Source: Nonomuraea sp. MG754425 (GTDB lineage Bacteria; Actinomycetota; Actinomycetes; Streptosporangiales; Streptosporangiaceae). Taken from it: a DNA stretch of 64,000 nucleotides. Within the stretch, counting starts at the first letter, position 1, and each line of letters begins with the position of its first letter. Shown one piece after another: positions 47,215 to 55,965 of the stretch. The notes beneath the pieces are model-generated. The model made no database searches, had not been told where the DNA came from, and saw nothing but the letters and a program-made list of their open reading frames with translations. The position numbers were made by a program, and so were the translations under genes. The stretch lies in contig NZ_SSXE01000003.1 of the NCBI RefSeq assembly GCF_021699195.1, forward strand, positions 1 to 64,000. Direction: 5' to 3'.

Positions 47215-48060
47215 TCACTGGGGGAGGTCGCCGGGCAGGAAGGTGCCGGTCTCCTCGGTCATCCGCTCGTACTCGTCGAGTCTGGCCCGGGTGCGCAGCG
47301 GGGCGGCGTCGGCCATCGCCTCGACCAGGGCCATGGCCAGCGCCAGCGGCGCCGCGTGCGAGTCGAACACGAGCCGGTCGCCCACGGGTGCGTCCAGCAC
47401 GATCTCGGCGGGGAAGTCGGGCCTGTCGGTGATGGCGACGATGCGCAGCCCGAGCTTGGCGGCGTACTCCAGCCCGTGCAGCGCCTCCGCCGGGTAGCGC
47501 GGCAGCACCACGGCCACCGCCCACTCAGCTCCCGCCCGGCGGGCCGCGTGCAGCCCGTCGGTCAGCTCGGAGCCGCCGTGGGTGAACAGCCGCACGTCGG
47601 GGTGGATGCGGCGGGCGTAGTAGGCGAAGGTGGTGGCCAGGCCGCACGAGACGCGCAGCCCGAGCACGGGCAGCGGCTCGGTCGCGGCGAGTTGCTCGCC
47701 CAGCTCCTTGAGCGGCAACGCCGCCAGGCGCTCCCTGACCCGGGCGAGGTTGCGGATCTCGCAGTCGATGGCGCCGCGCAGCAGCGTGTCCCACGGCGCC
47801 TCGGCTCCGCCCAGCACCATCGGCCGCAGCGCCTGCCGCATCTCGGGGTAGCCGGTGAAGCCCAGCACCATGGCGAACCGGGTCACGGAGGGCTGGCTGA
47901 CCCCCGCCCGCTCGGCCAGCTCGACGCTGGACAGGAAGATCGCCTCGTCCAGGTGCTCGCTGAGGTACTGCGCGATCCTGCGTTGCACGGGTGACAGGCT
48001 CCGGCCGTCCAGGAGCAAGTCGAGCCCACCGTGATATCCGTCCGCCACGCCACGCTTCAA
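47215..48060 (-). CDS. MurR/RpiR family transcriptional regulator
   Basis: A 281-residue regulator. The N-terminal helix-turn-helix spans LSPVQRRIAQYLSEHLDEAI and ELAERAGVSQPSVTRFAMVL. The C-terminal SIS domain, which binds sugar phosphates in relatives, starts about LPVLGLRVSCGLATTFAYYA. TTG 48060 is the outermost start; GTG 48048 is an alternative. It is unlinked to an obvious sugar operon here, although the SIS/kinase pair at 19192-21332 would be a possible target. Confidence 0.9.
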   Translation of the reverse strand: MKRGVADGYHGGLDLLLDGRSLSPVQRRIAQYLSEHLDEAIFLSSVELAERAGVSQPSVTRFAMVLGFTGYPEMRQALRPMVLGGAEAPWDTLLRGAIDCEIRNLARVRERLAALPLKELGEQLAATEPLPVLGLRVSCGLATTFAYYARRIHPDVRLFTHGGSELTDGLHAARRAGAEWAVAVVLPRYPAEALHGLEYAAKLGLRIVAITDRPDFPAEIVLDAPVGDRLVFDSHAAPLALAMALVEAMADAAPLRTRARLDEYERMTEETGTFLPGDLPQ

Positions 48061-48118
48061 CGTCGCCGGCCCGGCATTCTCATCCCGGCCGGTCGGGGGG
48101 ACCGGCCGGGGAGCGGGG

Positions 48119-49825
48119 TCAACCGGTCAGGAACTGGGTGGCGGCCAGCTCTCGGTACAGTTCGTCGGCGCCCACGAGTTCGTCGTGGGTGCCCGTCGCC
48201 CGTACGCCGCCGCCCTCCATGACGACGATCCGGTCGGCGCCGGTCACCGTGGACAGGCGGTGCGCGATGACCAGCACGGTGGTCTCCTCGGCGACCTCGG
48301 CGATGACCTCGCGCAGGCGCAGCTCGTTGACCGCGTCGAGCTGCGAGGTGGCCTCGTCGAGCAGCAGCAGCCTGGGCTTGCGCAGCAGCGCCCTGGCGAT
48401 GGCCACGCGCTGCCGCTCGCCGCCCGACAGCAGCACGCCGCGGTGCCCGACCGCCGTGTCCAGGCCGTCCGGCAGCCTGGACACCAGGTCGTCGAGCCGG
48501 GTGCGCGCGACGGCCCTCAGAAGTTCCTCCTCCGTCGCGTCCCGGGCGGCGAAGAGCAGGTTCTCCCGCAGGGTGCCGGCCAGCACGGGCGCGTCCTGCT
48601 CGACGTAGCCGAGCGCGGCGCGCAGCTCGCCGAGCGGCCAGTCGCGGATGTCCCTGCCGTCGATGCGGATCGTGCCGGACTGGTGCTCGTAGAAGCGTTC
48701 GAGCAGGGCGAACACCGTGGACTTGCCCGCGCCGGACGGCCCCACCAGCGCGGTCAGCCCGCCGGGCGGCACCTCGAAGCTCACGCCGTCGTGCACGACG
48801 GGCCGGTCGTCGCCGTAGCGGAAGACCACGTCCTGGAAGGTCAGCCCGGCCGGTCGCCCGGCGCCGGGCGTCTCGGTGGTCGCCGCCTCGGCGGGCAGGT
48901 CCTCGATCTCCTTGATCCGCGCCAGTGCGGCCAGCCCCTGCTGCAACTGCACCCCGCCCTGGACGAGCTGCCCGATCGGCGGCACCAGGTAGAACAGGTA
49001 CAGCAGGAACGCGATCAGCGACGACACCTCCAGCGTGCCGGCGGCGACCCTGGAACCGCCCACGGCCAGCACGGCCAGGAACGCGATCTGCACCGACATC
49101 CACGTCGCCACCCCCGCGAGCGACGTCCAGCCGGCCACCTGCAGACCGCGGTCGCGGGCGCGCGCGGCGGCCTCGCCGACCACGGCGATCTCCCGCTCCT
49201 CCGCGCCGCTGGCCTTGACCGTCCGGTACGCCTGCAACGCCCGGTCCAGCACCGCGCCCATCTCGCCCACGGCCTCCTGGGCGTGGGCTTGCGCCCGCTG
49301 GATCTTCGGCATGATGAGCGCGACCAGCCCGCCGATCACCACCACAATCAGCAGGGTGACCAGCAGCAGCACGCCGTCCATGGTCGCCATCATGACGACC
49401 GCGCCGACCAGCATGAACGCCGCGCTGACGGACTCGACGATGCCGTTGGTCAGCACGGCGCGCAGCAGGGTCGTGTCACCGGTCACGCGTGACAGCAGGT
49501 CGCCCGGCTTGAGCCGGTCCACGTCGGCGACCTTGAGCCGCAACATGCGATCGACGAGCCTGCGCCGGGCGCCGAGCACGATGCCCTCGCCGGTGCGCTC
49601 CATCAGGTAGCTGCCCCCGGCCGAGACGACCGCGCCGACCAGCACGGCCACGGTCAGCCAGAGCAGCGGCCCGGCCATCGACCGGTCCTGGCCGAAGGCG
49701 TCCACCACGTACTTGGCCAGCAGCGGCATCGACAGGCCCGCCGCCGAGCCGATCAGGCTCAGTAACCCGCCCAGGACGAGGATCTTCCGGTGCACGCGGA
49801 CATAACCGAGCAGTTCCTTGACCAC
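48119..49825 (-). CDS. ABC multidrug/lipid exporter, fused membrane and ATPase domains
   Basis: A half-size exporter of about 568 residues with six helices (about residues 15-300) and a C-terminal ATPase. Walker A is GPSGAGKST, the signature LSGGERQRVAIARAL, Walker B LLLLDEATSQLD, and the switch VIAHRLSTV. It probably works as a homodimer for drugs, lipids or peptides. The GTG at 49825 follows AAGGGAG; an upstream in-frame start at 49888 is less likely. A strong promoter overlapped by two inverted repeats lies upstream. Confidence 0.9.
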   Translation of the reverse strand: MVKELLGYVRVHRKILVLGGLLSLIGSAAGLSMPLLAKYVVDAFGQDRSMAGPLLWLTVAVLVGAVVSAGGSYLMERTGEGIVLGARRRLVDRMLRLKVADVDRLKPGDLLSRVTGDTTLLRAVLTNGIVESVSAAFMLVGAVVMMATMDGVLLLVTLLIVVVIGGLVALIMPKIQRAQAHAQEAVGEMGAVLDRALQAYRTVKASGAEEREIAVVGEAAARARDRGLQVAGWTSLAGVATWMSVQIAFLAVLAVGGSRVAAGTLEVSSLIAFLLYLFYLVPPIGQLVQGGVQLQQGLAALARIKEIEDLPAEAATTETPGAGRPAGLTFQDVVFRYGDDRPVVHDGVSFEVPPGGLTALVGPSGAGKSTVFALLERFYEHQSGTIRIDGRDIRDWPLGELRAALGYVEQDAPVLAGTLRENLLFAARDATEEELLRAVARTRLDDLVSRLPDGLDTAVGHRGVLLSGGERQRVAIARALLRKPRLLLLDEATSQLDAVNELRLREVIAEVAEETTVLVIAHRLSTVTGADRIVVMEGGGVRATGTHDELVGADELYRELAATQFLTG

Positions 49826-49897
49826 CACATCTCCCTTCACGATATTTCGCGTCTTCTCCAACGAACGAAGGAGAGCGATCCGTGCCACCCGGATGGC

Positions 49898-49940
49898 GTC
49901 AACTTAGATTGACGACTTAAGTATGTCAACTTTGGTTGAC
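49898..49940 (-). promoter_or_regulatory. Promoter with twin operators before the ABC exporter
   Basis: On the minus strand TTGACA (49929-49924) and TAAGTT (49906-49901) with a 17-base spacer form a near-consensus promoter. Two inverted repeats overlap it: GTCAACTTAGATTGAC at 49898-49913 and GTCAACTTTGGTTGAC at 49925-49940. One covers the -10 and one the -35, a typical repressor layout. The regulator is not evident nearby. Confidence 0.7.
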
Positions 49941-50056
49941 GCATATTCCCGGGAGGACGACCGACATCCGGAGGCGGCCCGCGGACGAATAGGGCGTCGA
50001 GGAACCCCGGCCGGAACCTCGTCCGTCACGATCAGCCCTTTCCGAAAGGACCGAAC

Positions 50057-51433
50057 ATGGAGCTCCGGACCAACCGGCGCGCTCTGGTCGGACTCGGCCT
50101 CGCCGCGGCGCTCGCCATCACGTCGGCGGCCGCGCTCCGCACCGACTCCGGCACGGCTTCCTCGCATCGCGAAGCGCCGATGATCTCGGGGGACCCGCAG
50201 CACGACAACACCGACGTGTACGCGTTCGTCAGCCCCGACAAAGCCGGCACCGTGACCCTGCTGGCCAACTGGATCCCGTTCGAGGAGCCGCAGGGCGGCC
50301 CGAACTTCTACCCGTTCGCCACCCGGTCCCGGTACAACATCAAGATCGACAACAATGGTGACGGCAAGACCGACATCACCTACCAGTGGGTGTTCCGCAA
50401 CGAGGACAAGCGCGGAACCACCACGTTCCTCTACAACAACGGCCCCGTCACCTCGCTGGACGACCCCAACCTGCTCTTCCGCCAGCGCTACACGCTCAAG
50501 CGGATCACCCCCGGCGGCTCCAAGACGCTGGTGGACGACGGCGTCGTCGCACCCAGCAACGTCGGCGCCGCGTCGATGCCCGACTACGGCGCGCTGCGCG
50601 GCCAGTCCATCAAGAGCCTGCCGGGCGGCGGCAAGTCCTTCGCCGGGCAGTCGGACGAGGCGTTCTTCCTCGACCTGCGGGTCTTCGACCTGCTCTACGG
50701 CGGCGACCTGTCCGAGGTCGGCCAGGACACCGCCAAGGGCTACAACGTCAACACCGTGGCCCTCCAGGTGCCGCAGTCGGAGGTGGCGCTCAAGGGCGAC
50801 GCCAAGCGCAACCCCGTGATCGGCGTCTGCTCCACCACCGACAAGTTCAACGGCCGCTCGTACGTGCAGGTCTCGCGCCTGTGCAACCCGCTGGTCAACG
50901 AGGTCGTCGCGCCCGCCGGGCTGAAGGACGCCTACAACGCCCTCGACCCGTCGCAGGACGCGGACGTGAAGGCGCTGGTCGACCGGGTCACCGACCCGGA
51001 GGTGGCCAGGCTGCTCCAGGCCCTGTACGGCATCAAGGCGCCCGCGACCCCGCGTACCGACCTGGTGGAGATCTTCCTGACCGGCATCGCCAAGCAGAAC
51101 GGCCCCATCAAGGCCGACCTGAACTCGCAGGTGCTCAACAAGGACGCCGGCAAGCTGCGCCCCTCGGAGCAGTTGCGGCTGAACATGTCCGTCCCGCCGG
51201 CGAAGGACCCGAACAGGCTCGGCGTCCTCGGCGGTGACCTGCAGGGCTTCCCGAACGGCCGGCGGCTCGCCGACGACGTCGTGGACATCGCGCTGCAGGC
51301 GGTGGCCGGCGCCGCGCAGAGCGGCAAGCTCATCCCCGGCCTGACCGACAAGGTGGACGGCAACGACAAGCCCATCGGGCAGTCGTTCCCCTACATCCCG
51401 CTGCCCGGCAACGTCGCAGTCAACCAGCGATAA
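50057..51433 (+). CDS. DUF4331 family exported protein
   Basis: A 458-residue exported protein with an N-terminal signal segment (RALVGLGLAAALAITSAAAL) and the typical DUF4331 opening SSHREAPMISGDPQHDNTDV then YAFVSPDKAGTVTLLANWIP. The function of the family is unknown. GAAAGG precedes ATG 50057. It is followed by a TPR protein and a nickel/cobalt-type transporter, which suggests a cell-surface or metal-related role (inference). A hairpin follows the stop. Confidence 0.88.
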   Translation: MELRTNRRALVGLGLAAALAITSAAALRTDSGTASSHREAPMISGDPQHDNTDVYAFVSPDKAGTVTLLANWIPFEEPQGGPNFYPFATRSRYNIKIDNNGDGKTDITYQWVFRNEDKRGTTTFLYNNGPVTSLDDPNLLFRQRYTLKRITPGGSKTLVDDGVVAPSNVGAASMPDYGALRGQSIKSLPGGGKSFAGQSDEAFFLDLRVFDLLYGGDLSEVGQDTAKGYNVNTVALQVPQSEVALKGDAKRNPVIGVCSTTDKFNGRSYVQVSRLCNPLVNEVVAPAGLKDAYNALDPSQDADVKALVDRVTDPEVARLLQALYGIKAPATPRTDLVEIFLTGIAKQNGPIKADLNSQVLNKDAGKLRPSEQLRLNMSVPPAKDPNRLGVLGGDLQGFPNGRRLADDVVDIALQAVAGAAQSGKLIPGLTDKVDGNDKPIGQSFPYIPLPGNVAVNQR

Positions 51434-51440
51434 CCGTCCT

Positions 51441-51473
51441 GACCGGCCGGTTCCCTCTCCAGGCCGGCCGGTC
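51441..51473 (+). terminator. Hairpin after the DUF4331 gene
   Basis: GACCGGCCGG at 51441-51450 pairs with CCGGCCGGTC at 51464-51473 across a 13-base loop, starting 7 bases after the stop. It probably reduces read-through into the TPR gene 117 bases further on. Confidence 0.6.
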
Positions 51474-51589
51474 CACCCCGGCGGCAGGCCACCCGTCTCC
51501 CACCGTCTGCCGCCGTCGCAAGGGCCGGCCGGCCGTGTTCTCCCCGTCACGGCCGGCCGGCTCCGTCTCCCAGTTCTGGAGCCCTGGAC

Positions 51590-52801
51590 ATGCGCGCGTT
51601 CGCGATATTCGCCGGCCTCGCCCTCCTCACGGCGACGCTCTTCACGATCGTCTCCTTCTCCTCCTCGCCGGTGACCCCGCCCGCGGCCCTGTCTCCGCAG
51701 GACCCGCCGGGCCGCGAAAGCCTCCAGGAGCGGCTCAGGCGCGTGCCCGGCGACCACCGAGGCTGGGCCGAACTCGCCCTCCACTACGTGGACCAGGCCA
51801 GGCTCACCGGCGACCCGATGTACTACACGAAGGCCGAAGGCGCCCTGGCCACCGCCGCCGGGCTCGACGGCCGCGACGACACCGTCCTGGCCGGGCAGGC
51901 CGCGCTGGCCGCCGGCCGCCACGAGTTCGCCGACGCGGTCCGCCTGGCCGAACGCGCCGTCGAGGCCAACCCGTACGGGCTCGCGGCCTACGGCGTGCTG
52001 GCCGACGCCAGGACGCAACTCGGCGACCTGGACGGCGCGCAACGGGCCGTGGACCGGATGATGGACCTGCACCCGGGAGTGGCCGCCTTCTCCCGCGCCT
52101 CCTACGCGGCGGAACTGCGCGGCGACCGGGACGGAGCACGCAGGTACCTCGAATACGCCCACGCCGACGCCTGGACGCCGGCCGACCTCGCCTACAGCCG
52201 CTACTACCTGGGCGAGCTGGCCCTGCACGCGGGCGACCTGAAGACGGCGGCCGGCTGGTACGCCGAGGCGCTGCGCGCCTACCCCGCCTACCCGCCCGCC
52301 CTCGCCGGCCAGGCCAGGGCCGCGGCGCTCGGCGGTCGTCTCGACGAGGCGCTCGACCTCTACGACACCGTGGTCCGGCGGCTGCCCCTGCCCCAGTACC
52401 TCATCGAGCAGGGCGAGACCCGGATCAAGGCCGGCGGGCGCGCCGACTGGACGCTGCTCAGGGCCCAGCGCGATCTCTACCGGGCCGCGGGCGTGCGCGA
52501 CGACCTGACGTGGGCCGAGTTCGAGGCCGACCACGGCGACCCGGACCTGGCCGTCGGCCACGCCAGGGCCGAGTACGCCCGCAACCCGAACCTCGTCGCC
52601 GCCGACGCCCTGGCCTGGGCCCTGTACCGGGCCGGCGAACCGGCCGAGGCGCTGCGGTACGCCAAGGAGGCGACCGCCACCGGCTGGCGGAACCCGCTGC
52701 TCGCCTACCACCGCGCGAAGATCGAGCAGGCCCTCGGCCGTCCCGCGCGGGTGGACCCTGGATTCGACCCGACGCTGTCGTCACTGGCGAGGTTCTCATG
52801 A
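51590..52801 (+). CDS. Membrane-anchored tetratricopeptide repeat protein
   Basis: A 403-residue protein with one N-terminal membrane helix (FAIFAGLALLTATLFTIVSF) and a chain of TPR helical pairs, such as DTVLAGQAALAAGRHEFADA, LAAYGVLADARTQLGDLDGA and YYLGELALHAGDLKTAAGWY. It is probably a scaffold outside the membrane. Its stop overlaps the next start as ATGA, so it is coupled to the NicO-type transporter. Confidence 0.85.
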   Translation: MRAFAIFAGLALLTATLFTIVSFSSSPVTPPAALSPQDPPGRESLQERLRRVPGDHRGWAELALHYVDQARLTGDPMYYTKAEGALATAAGLDGRDDTVLAGQAALAAGRHEFADAVRLAERAVEANPYGLAAYGVLADARTQLGDLDGAQRAVDRMMDLHPGVAAFSRASYAAELRGDRDGARRYLEYAHADAWTPADLAYSRYYLGELALHAGDLKTAAGWYAEALRAYPAYPPALAGQARAAALGGRLDEALDLYDTVVRRLPLPQYLIEQGETRIKAGGRADWTLLRAQRDLYRAAGVRDDLTWAEFEADHGDPDLAVGHARAEYARNPNLVAADALAWALYRAGEPAEALRYAKEATATGWRNPLLAYHRAKIEQALGRPARVDPGFDPTLSSLARFS

Positions 52802-54279
52802 GAGTGTTCCGGCTCGGCCTGCTGTCGGCCCTGGCGGGCCTGCTGCTCGCGTTGTGCGCGAGCGTGCTGCTGAGCGGCGCCGCCTCGGCCCATCCGCTCG
52901 GCCGGTTCACCGTCAACCACTACAACGGACTGCGGGTCTCGCCCACGCAGGTGACCAGCCTCGCCGTCGTCGATCTGGCCGAACTGCCCACCCTCCAGGC
53001 CAGGGCGGAGGTGGACGCCTCGTACGCGGCCCGCCGCTGCGCCGCCCTGGCCGCCGCCCAGCGGCTGGAGGTGGCCGGGCGGGCGACGCCGTGGCGGGTG
53101 ACGAGCTCCGCCTTCGCCTACGCCCCCGGCGAAGGGGGCCTGGAGACCAGCCGCCTGTCCTGCCGGCTCGTGGCCGAAGTCCGCGCCGCGGGGGCCATGA
53201 GGTTCACCGACGGGTTCGACCAGGACAGGATCGGCTGGCGTGAGATCACCGTGGCCGGGGACGGCGTGCGGCTGAGCGGCTCGTCGGCTCCGGCGGCGAG
53301 TGTCAGCCGGGAGTTGCTGGCCTACCCCGACGACCTGCTGTCGGACCCGCTCGACCAGCGCACGGCCACGTTCACCGTCGCGGGCCCGGCCCTGGGACCG
53401 CCGTCCGGGTCCGGCGCGGCGGCGGGGGGCACGCCGTCCGGGGGCCTGGACGCCGGGATCGGCGGCCCGCTCGGCACGGCGCTGGCCGCGCTGGAGCGCA
53501 CGTTCACGGGGCTGATCGGCTCGGACGCGCTGACGGTTCCGCTGGGGCTGCTGGCGGTGGGGCTGGCCGTGGTGCTCGGGGCGGGGCACGCGCTCATCCC
53601 GGGGCACGGGAAGACCGTCATGGCCGCGTACCTGGCCGGGCGGCGGGGCCGTCCGCGCGACGCGCTGGTGGTGGGCGCGACGGTGACGGTCACGCACACG
53701 GCCGGGGTGCTGGTGGTGGGGCTGCTGCTGTCGGCGTTCACGACGCTGGCCGGGGAGTCGGTGCTGGCCTGGCTGGGGGTGGCGGGCGGCGCGCTGATCG
53801 CCGTCGTCGGCCTCCGCCTCCTGCGCGACGCCCGCCGCCCGGCCCTGCACGATCACGGGCACGGGCACGGGCACGGGCACGGGCACGGGCACGGGCACGG
53901 GCACGATCATGGTCATGGTCATGGGCACGGGCACGGGCACGACGGCTCCGCGCCCGGCAGGCGGGCGGGGCTGGTCGGGCTGGGAGTGGCGGGCGGCCTC
54001 GTCCCCAGCCCTTCGGCCCTGATCGTGCTGCTCGGCGCGATCGCCCTGGGCCGGACGTGGTTCGGCGTGGCCCTGGTGACCGCGTACGGCGTCGGCATGG
54101 CCGCCACCCTCACCGTCACCGGCCTGCTCCTGGTCAGGCTCGTGGACCGCCTGGAGGCGCGCGCCTCGGCCGGTCGCCGGCTGGCGGCCAGGGTCTCGGG
54201 CCTGGCTCCCGTGGGCACGGCGGCCATGGTCGTCCTGCTGGGCGCGGGCCTGGCCCTGCGCTCAGTGGCATCCCTCTAG
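52798..54279 (+). CDS. NicO/RcnA-type nickel-cobalt transporter with extracellular domain
   Basis: A 493-residue protein. The signal peptide ends near SGAASAHPLGRF, followed by an extracellular domain of about 200 residues with HPLGRFTVNHYNGL. The membrane part begins about residue 245, with AVVLGAGHALIPGHGKTVMA and AYLAGRRG, the metal motif of the NicO family. A loop at about residues 350-382 alternates histidine with glycine or aspartate (16 histidines) and is expected to bind Ni, Co or Zn. Helices follow to the end. The direction of transport (export or import) cannot be told from the sequence. Confidence 0.85.
   Translation: MRVFRLGLLSALAGLLLALCASVLLSGAASAHPLGRFTVNHYNGLRVSPTQVTSLAVVDLAELPTLQARAEVDASYAARRCAALAAAQRLEVAGRATPWRVTSSAFAYAPGEGGLETSRLSCRLVAEVRAAGAMRFTDGFDQDRIGWREITVAGDGVRLSGSSAPAASVSRELLAYPDDLLSDPLDQRTATFTVAGPALGPPSGSGAAAGGTPSGGLDAGIGGPLGTALAALERTFTGLIGSDALTVPLGLLAVGLAVVLGAGHALIPGHGKTVMAAYLAGRRGRPRDALVVGATVTVTHTAGVLVVGLLLSAFTTLAGESVLAWLGVAGGALIAVVGLRLLRDARRPALHDHGHGHGHGHGHGHGHGHDHGHGHGHGHGHDGSAPGRRAGLVGLGVAGGLVPSPSALIVLLGAIALGRTWFGVALVTAYGVGMAATLTVTGLLLVRLVDRLEARASAGRRLAARVSGLAPVGTAAMVVLLGAGLALRSVASL
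53848..53943 (+). repeat. GGGCAC hexanucleotide repeat encoding a histidine-rich loop
   Basis: The hexamer CACGGG (Gly-His codons) repeats about a dozen times with a few GAT/GGT interruptions, encoding 16 histidines within 32 codons inside the NicO-type transporter. The tract may vary in copy number by slippage. Confidence 0.85.
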
Positions 54280-54302
54280 CGGGGAGCCGCGGCGGGCGTG
54301 CG

Positions 54303-55055
54303 TCAGGTGTGCCGGCGTCCGCGCCGGGTGGACGGCAGGTCGTGACGTCCGGACAGGAACTCCTGGAACGCGATCTTCGCCCTGATCGCCGGCCGCCGCC
54401 ACCGCTCCTCGCGGTGGATGGCTTTGGCCATCTTGCGCGGCGACTGCCCGGCGAAGAACCAGCGGGCCCACGGCGAGCCGGGCCGTGCCAGCCGGATCGC
54501 CCCCACCAGCAGCATGGGCGGCACGAACAGCCCGGCCATGCCCGTCCAGATCTTGCCCTTGAGCAGCGTGACGACGGCTAAGGCCAGATTGGCCACGATC
54601 AGCGCGGCGGGGTTGACGGGGGTGCCGTAGTTCCAGGTGAGGGGGCGCAGGCCGATGAGGAGCAGGCCGGTCACGGCGACCGCGATGAAGACCGCGTCCA
54701 CCGAGGTGCGCCCCTCCTCCTCCCAGTAGACGTCGTGCAGGTGCAGGATGAGCGCGAACTCGTCGAGCACCAGCGCCGAGCCGACGCCGAAGACGGAGGC
54801 CGCGACGGCGGTCCCGGCCTGCGAGCTGGGCGAGACGATGAGCGTGACCCCGCCGACCAGCATCAGCACCACGCCGAACACCACGTGGTGGATGTGCATC
54901 TCCCCCACGTTGATATTGCGGAACCAGCCGATCTTCGCCCTGATCAGCCGGACGTTGATCCGGGTGGCGATGAAGGCGGCGATGAGCATGACGAAGTAGC
55001 AGAACAGCGGCAGCCGTCCTGTGGCGATGATGCTTTGCTGAAACCAGTCCCTCAT
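54303..55055 (-). CDS. Conserved integral membrane protein, function unknown
   Basis: A 250-residue protein with about six hydrophobic helices. Notable are the histidine cluster MHIHHVVFGVVLMLVGG and the conserved acidic stretch VLDEFALILHLHDVYWEEEG. Such histidine and glutamate residues suggest a metal or redox site, but I recognise no characterised family. The C-terminus is basic and cytoplasmic in composition. It is convergent with the NicO-type gene, with only 23 bases between them. Confidence 0.75.
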   Translation of the reverse strand: MRDWFQQSIIATGRLPLFCYFVMLIAAFIATRINVRLIRAKIGWFRNINVGEMHIHHVVFGVVLMLVGGVTLIVSPSSQAGTAVAASVFGVGSALVLDEFALILHLHDVYWEEEGRTSVDAVFIAVAVTGLLLIGLRPLTWNYGTPVNPAALIVANLALAVVTLLKGKIWTGMAGLFVPPMLLVGAIRLARPGSPWARWFFAGQSPRKMAKAIHREERWRRPAIRAKIAFQEFLSGRHDLPSTRRGRRHT

Positions 55056-55136
55056 GGCACTGGTTCCGATGGTATGAGGAGATCGCCTGTTCCAGGTGCT
55101 TTGCCACTCCCGGACGGCCCGCGCCGCGCCCGCCGC

Positions 55137-55883
55137 TCAGGCCAGGAACGCCCGTAGCAGGGCCGCCGTCCCCTCCAGGTGCTCCACGACCGCCCGCCTG
55201 GCCGCCTCGGGGTCGCCGGCGAGGATGGCGTCCACGATGGCCTGGTGCTGCGCGACGGCGTGGTCCAGGTTGACCTGGAGCATCGGGATGGCGTTCAGCA
55301 GGTCGCTGACCCGCGAGCGGGCGTCCGCGCAGGCCGTGGCGAGCAGGGTGGAGCCGGTCAGCTCGGCGATCGACAGGTGGAAGGCGGTGTCGAGGCGGCG
55401 GTAGTCCTCCAGCCCCGCCTCGTTGAGCTCGGCGAGCCGGCGTACGAGCACGGCGCGCCTGTCCTGCGTCAGCTCGGACGCGGCCAGCACCTGGGCGGCC
55501 CCGCACTCCACGGCCAGTCGGAAGGTGAGCGCGTCCGTCAGTTCGGCCGTGCCCATCTTGTTGACCGCCTGGCGCAGGTCGCCGGCGTCCGGCCGGGGCG
55601 GCACGTACGTGACGAACGCGCCGCCGTAGCGGCCCCGGCGCACGTCGAGGTAGCCCGCGTCCGACAGGGCGCGGATGGCCTCGCGCAGCGTGACCCTGCT
55701 GATGCCGAGCCGCACGGCGAGCTCGCGCTCGGGGGGCAGTTTCCGACCGGGCGGGACGACGCCCAGTTTGATCGCCTGGAGCAGCCGTTCCACCGTCTCC
55801 TCGAAGGCGTTGCCCGCTCTGACCGGGCGCAACACCGTCATCAAACGCGCCGACTCGTCCAACGTGTCCTCAGGTCTTGACAA
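55137..55883 (-). CDS. FadR/GntR family regulator with FCD domain
   Basis: A 248-residue regulator. The winged helix comprises LGVVPPGRKLPPERELAVRL, GISRVTLREAIRALSDAGYL and DVRRGRYGGAFV. The C-terminal FCD domain has the metal-binding pattern DTAFHLSIAELTGS and AVAQHQAIVDAILAGD. It is divergent from the gamma-glutamylation operon, which it probably represses, like other FCD regulators placed next to catabolic genes. The start is uncertain: TTG 55883 is the outermost, and ATG 55841 is possible. Confidence 0.9.
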   Translation of the reverse strand: MSRPEDTLDESARLMTVLRPVRAGNAFEETVERLLQAIKLGVVPPGRKLPPERELAVRLGISRVTLREAIRALSDAGYLDVRRGRYGGAFVTYVPPRPDAGDLRQAVNKMGTAELTDALTFRLAVECGAAQVLAASELTQDRRAVLVRRLAELNEAGLEDYRRLDTAFHLSIAELTGSTLLATACADARSRVSDLLNAIPMLQVNLDHAVAQHQAIVDAILAGDPEAARRAVVEHLEGTAALLRAFLA

Positions 55884-55918
55884 GCGATCCCGCCATACAC
55901 ATCAATGGTCTGAGACTA
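55877..55918 (+). promoter_or_regulatory. Candidate promoter and operator of the gamma-glutamylation operon
   Basis: TTGACA at 55877-55882 and ATCAAT at 55901-55906 with an 18-base spacer could be the promoter. The imperfect palindrome TGGTCTGAGACTA (55906-55918) overlaps its start side and resembles sites of FadR-type regulators. Confidence 0.4.
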
Positions 55919-55965
55919 GCCCAATTAACGGGAAAGCGCTTCAGGCCAGATCGGAGCTGCACAGC

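Noticed and set aside
53848-53943. Short tandem repeat as a possible CRISPR-like array
   Set aside because: The unit is a six-base Gly-His codon repeat inside a coding frame, with no spacers.
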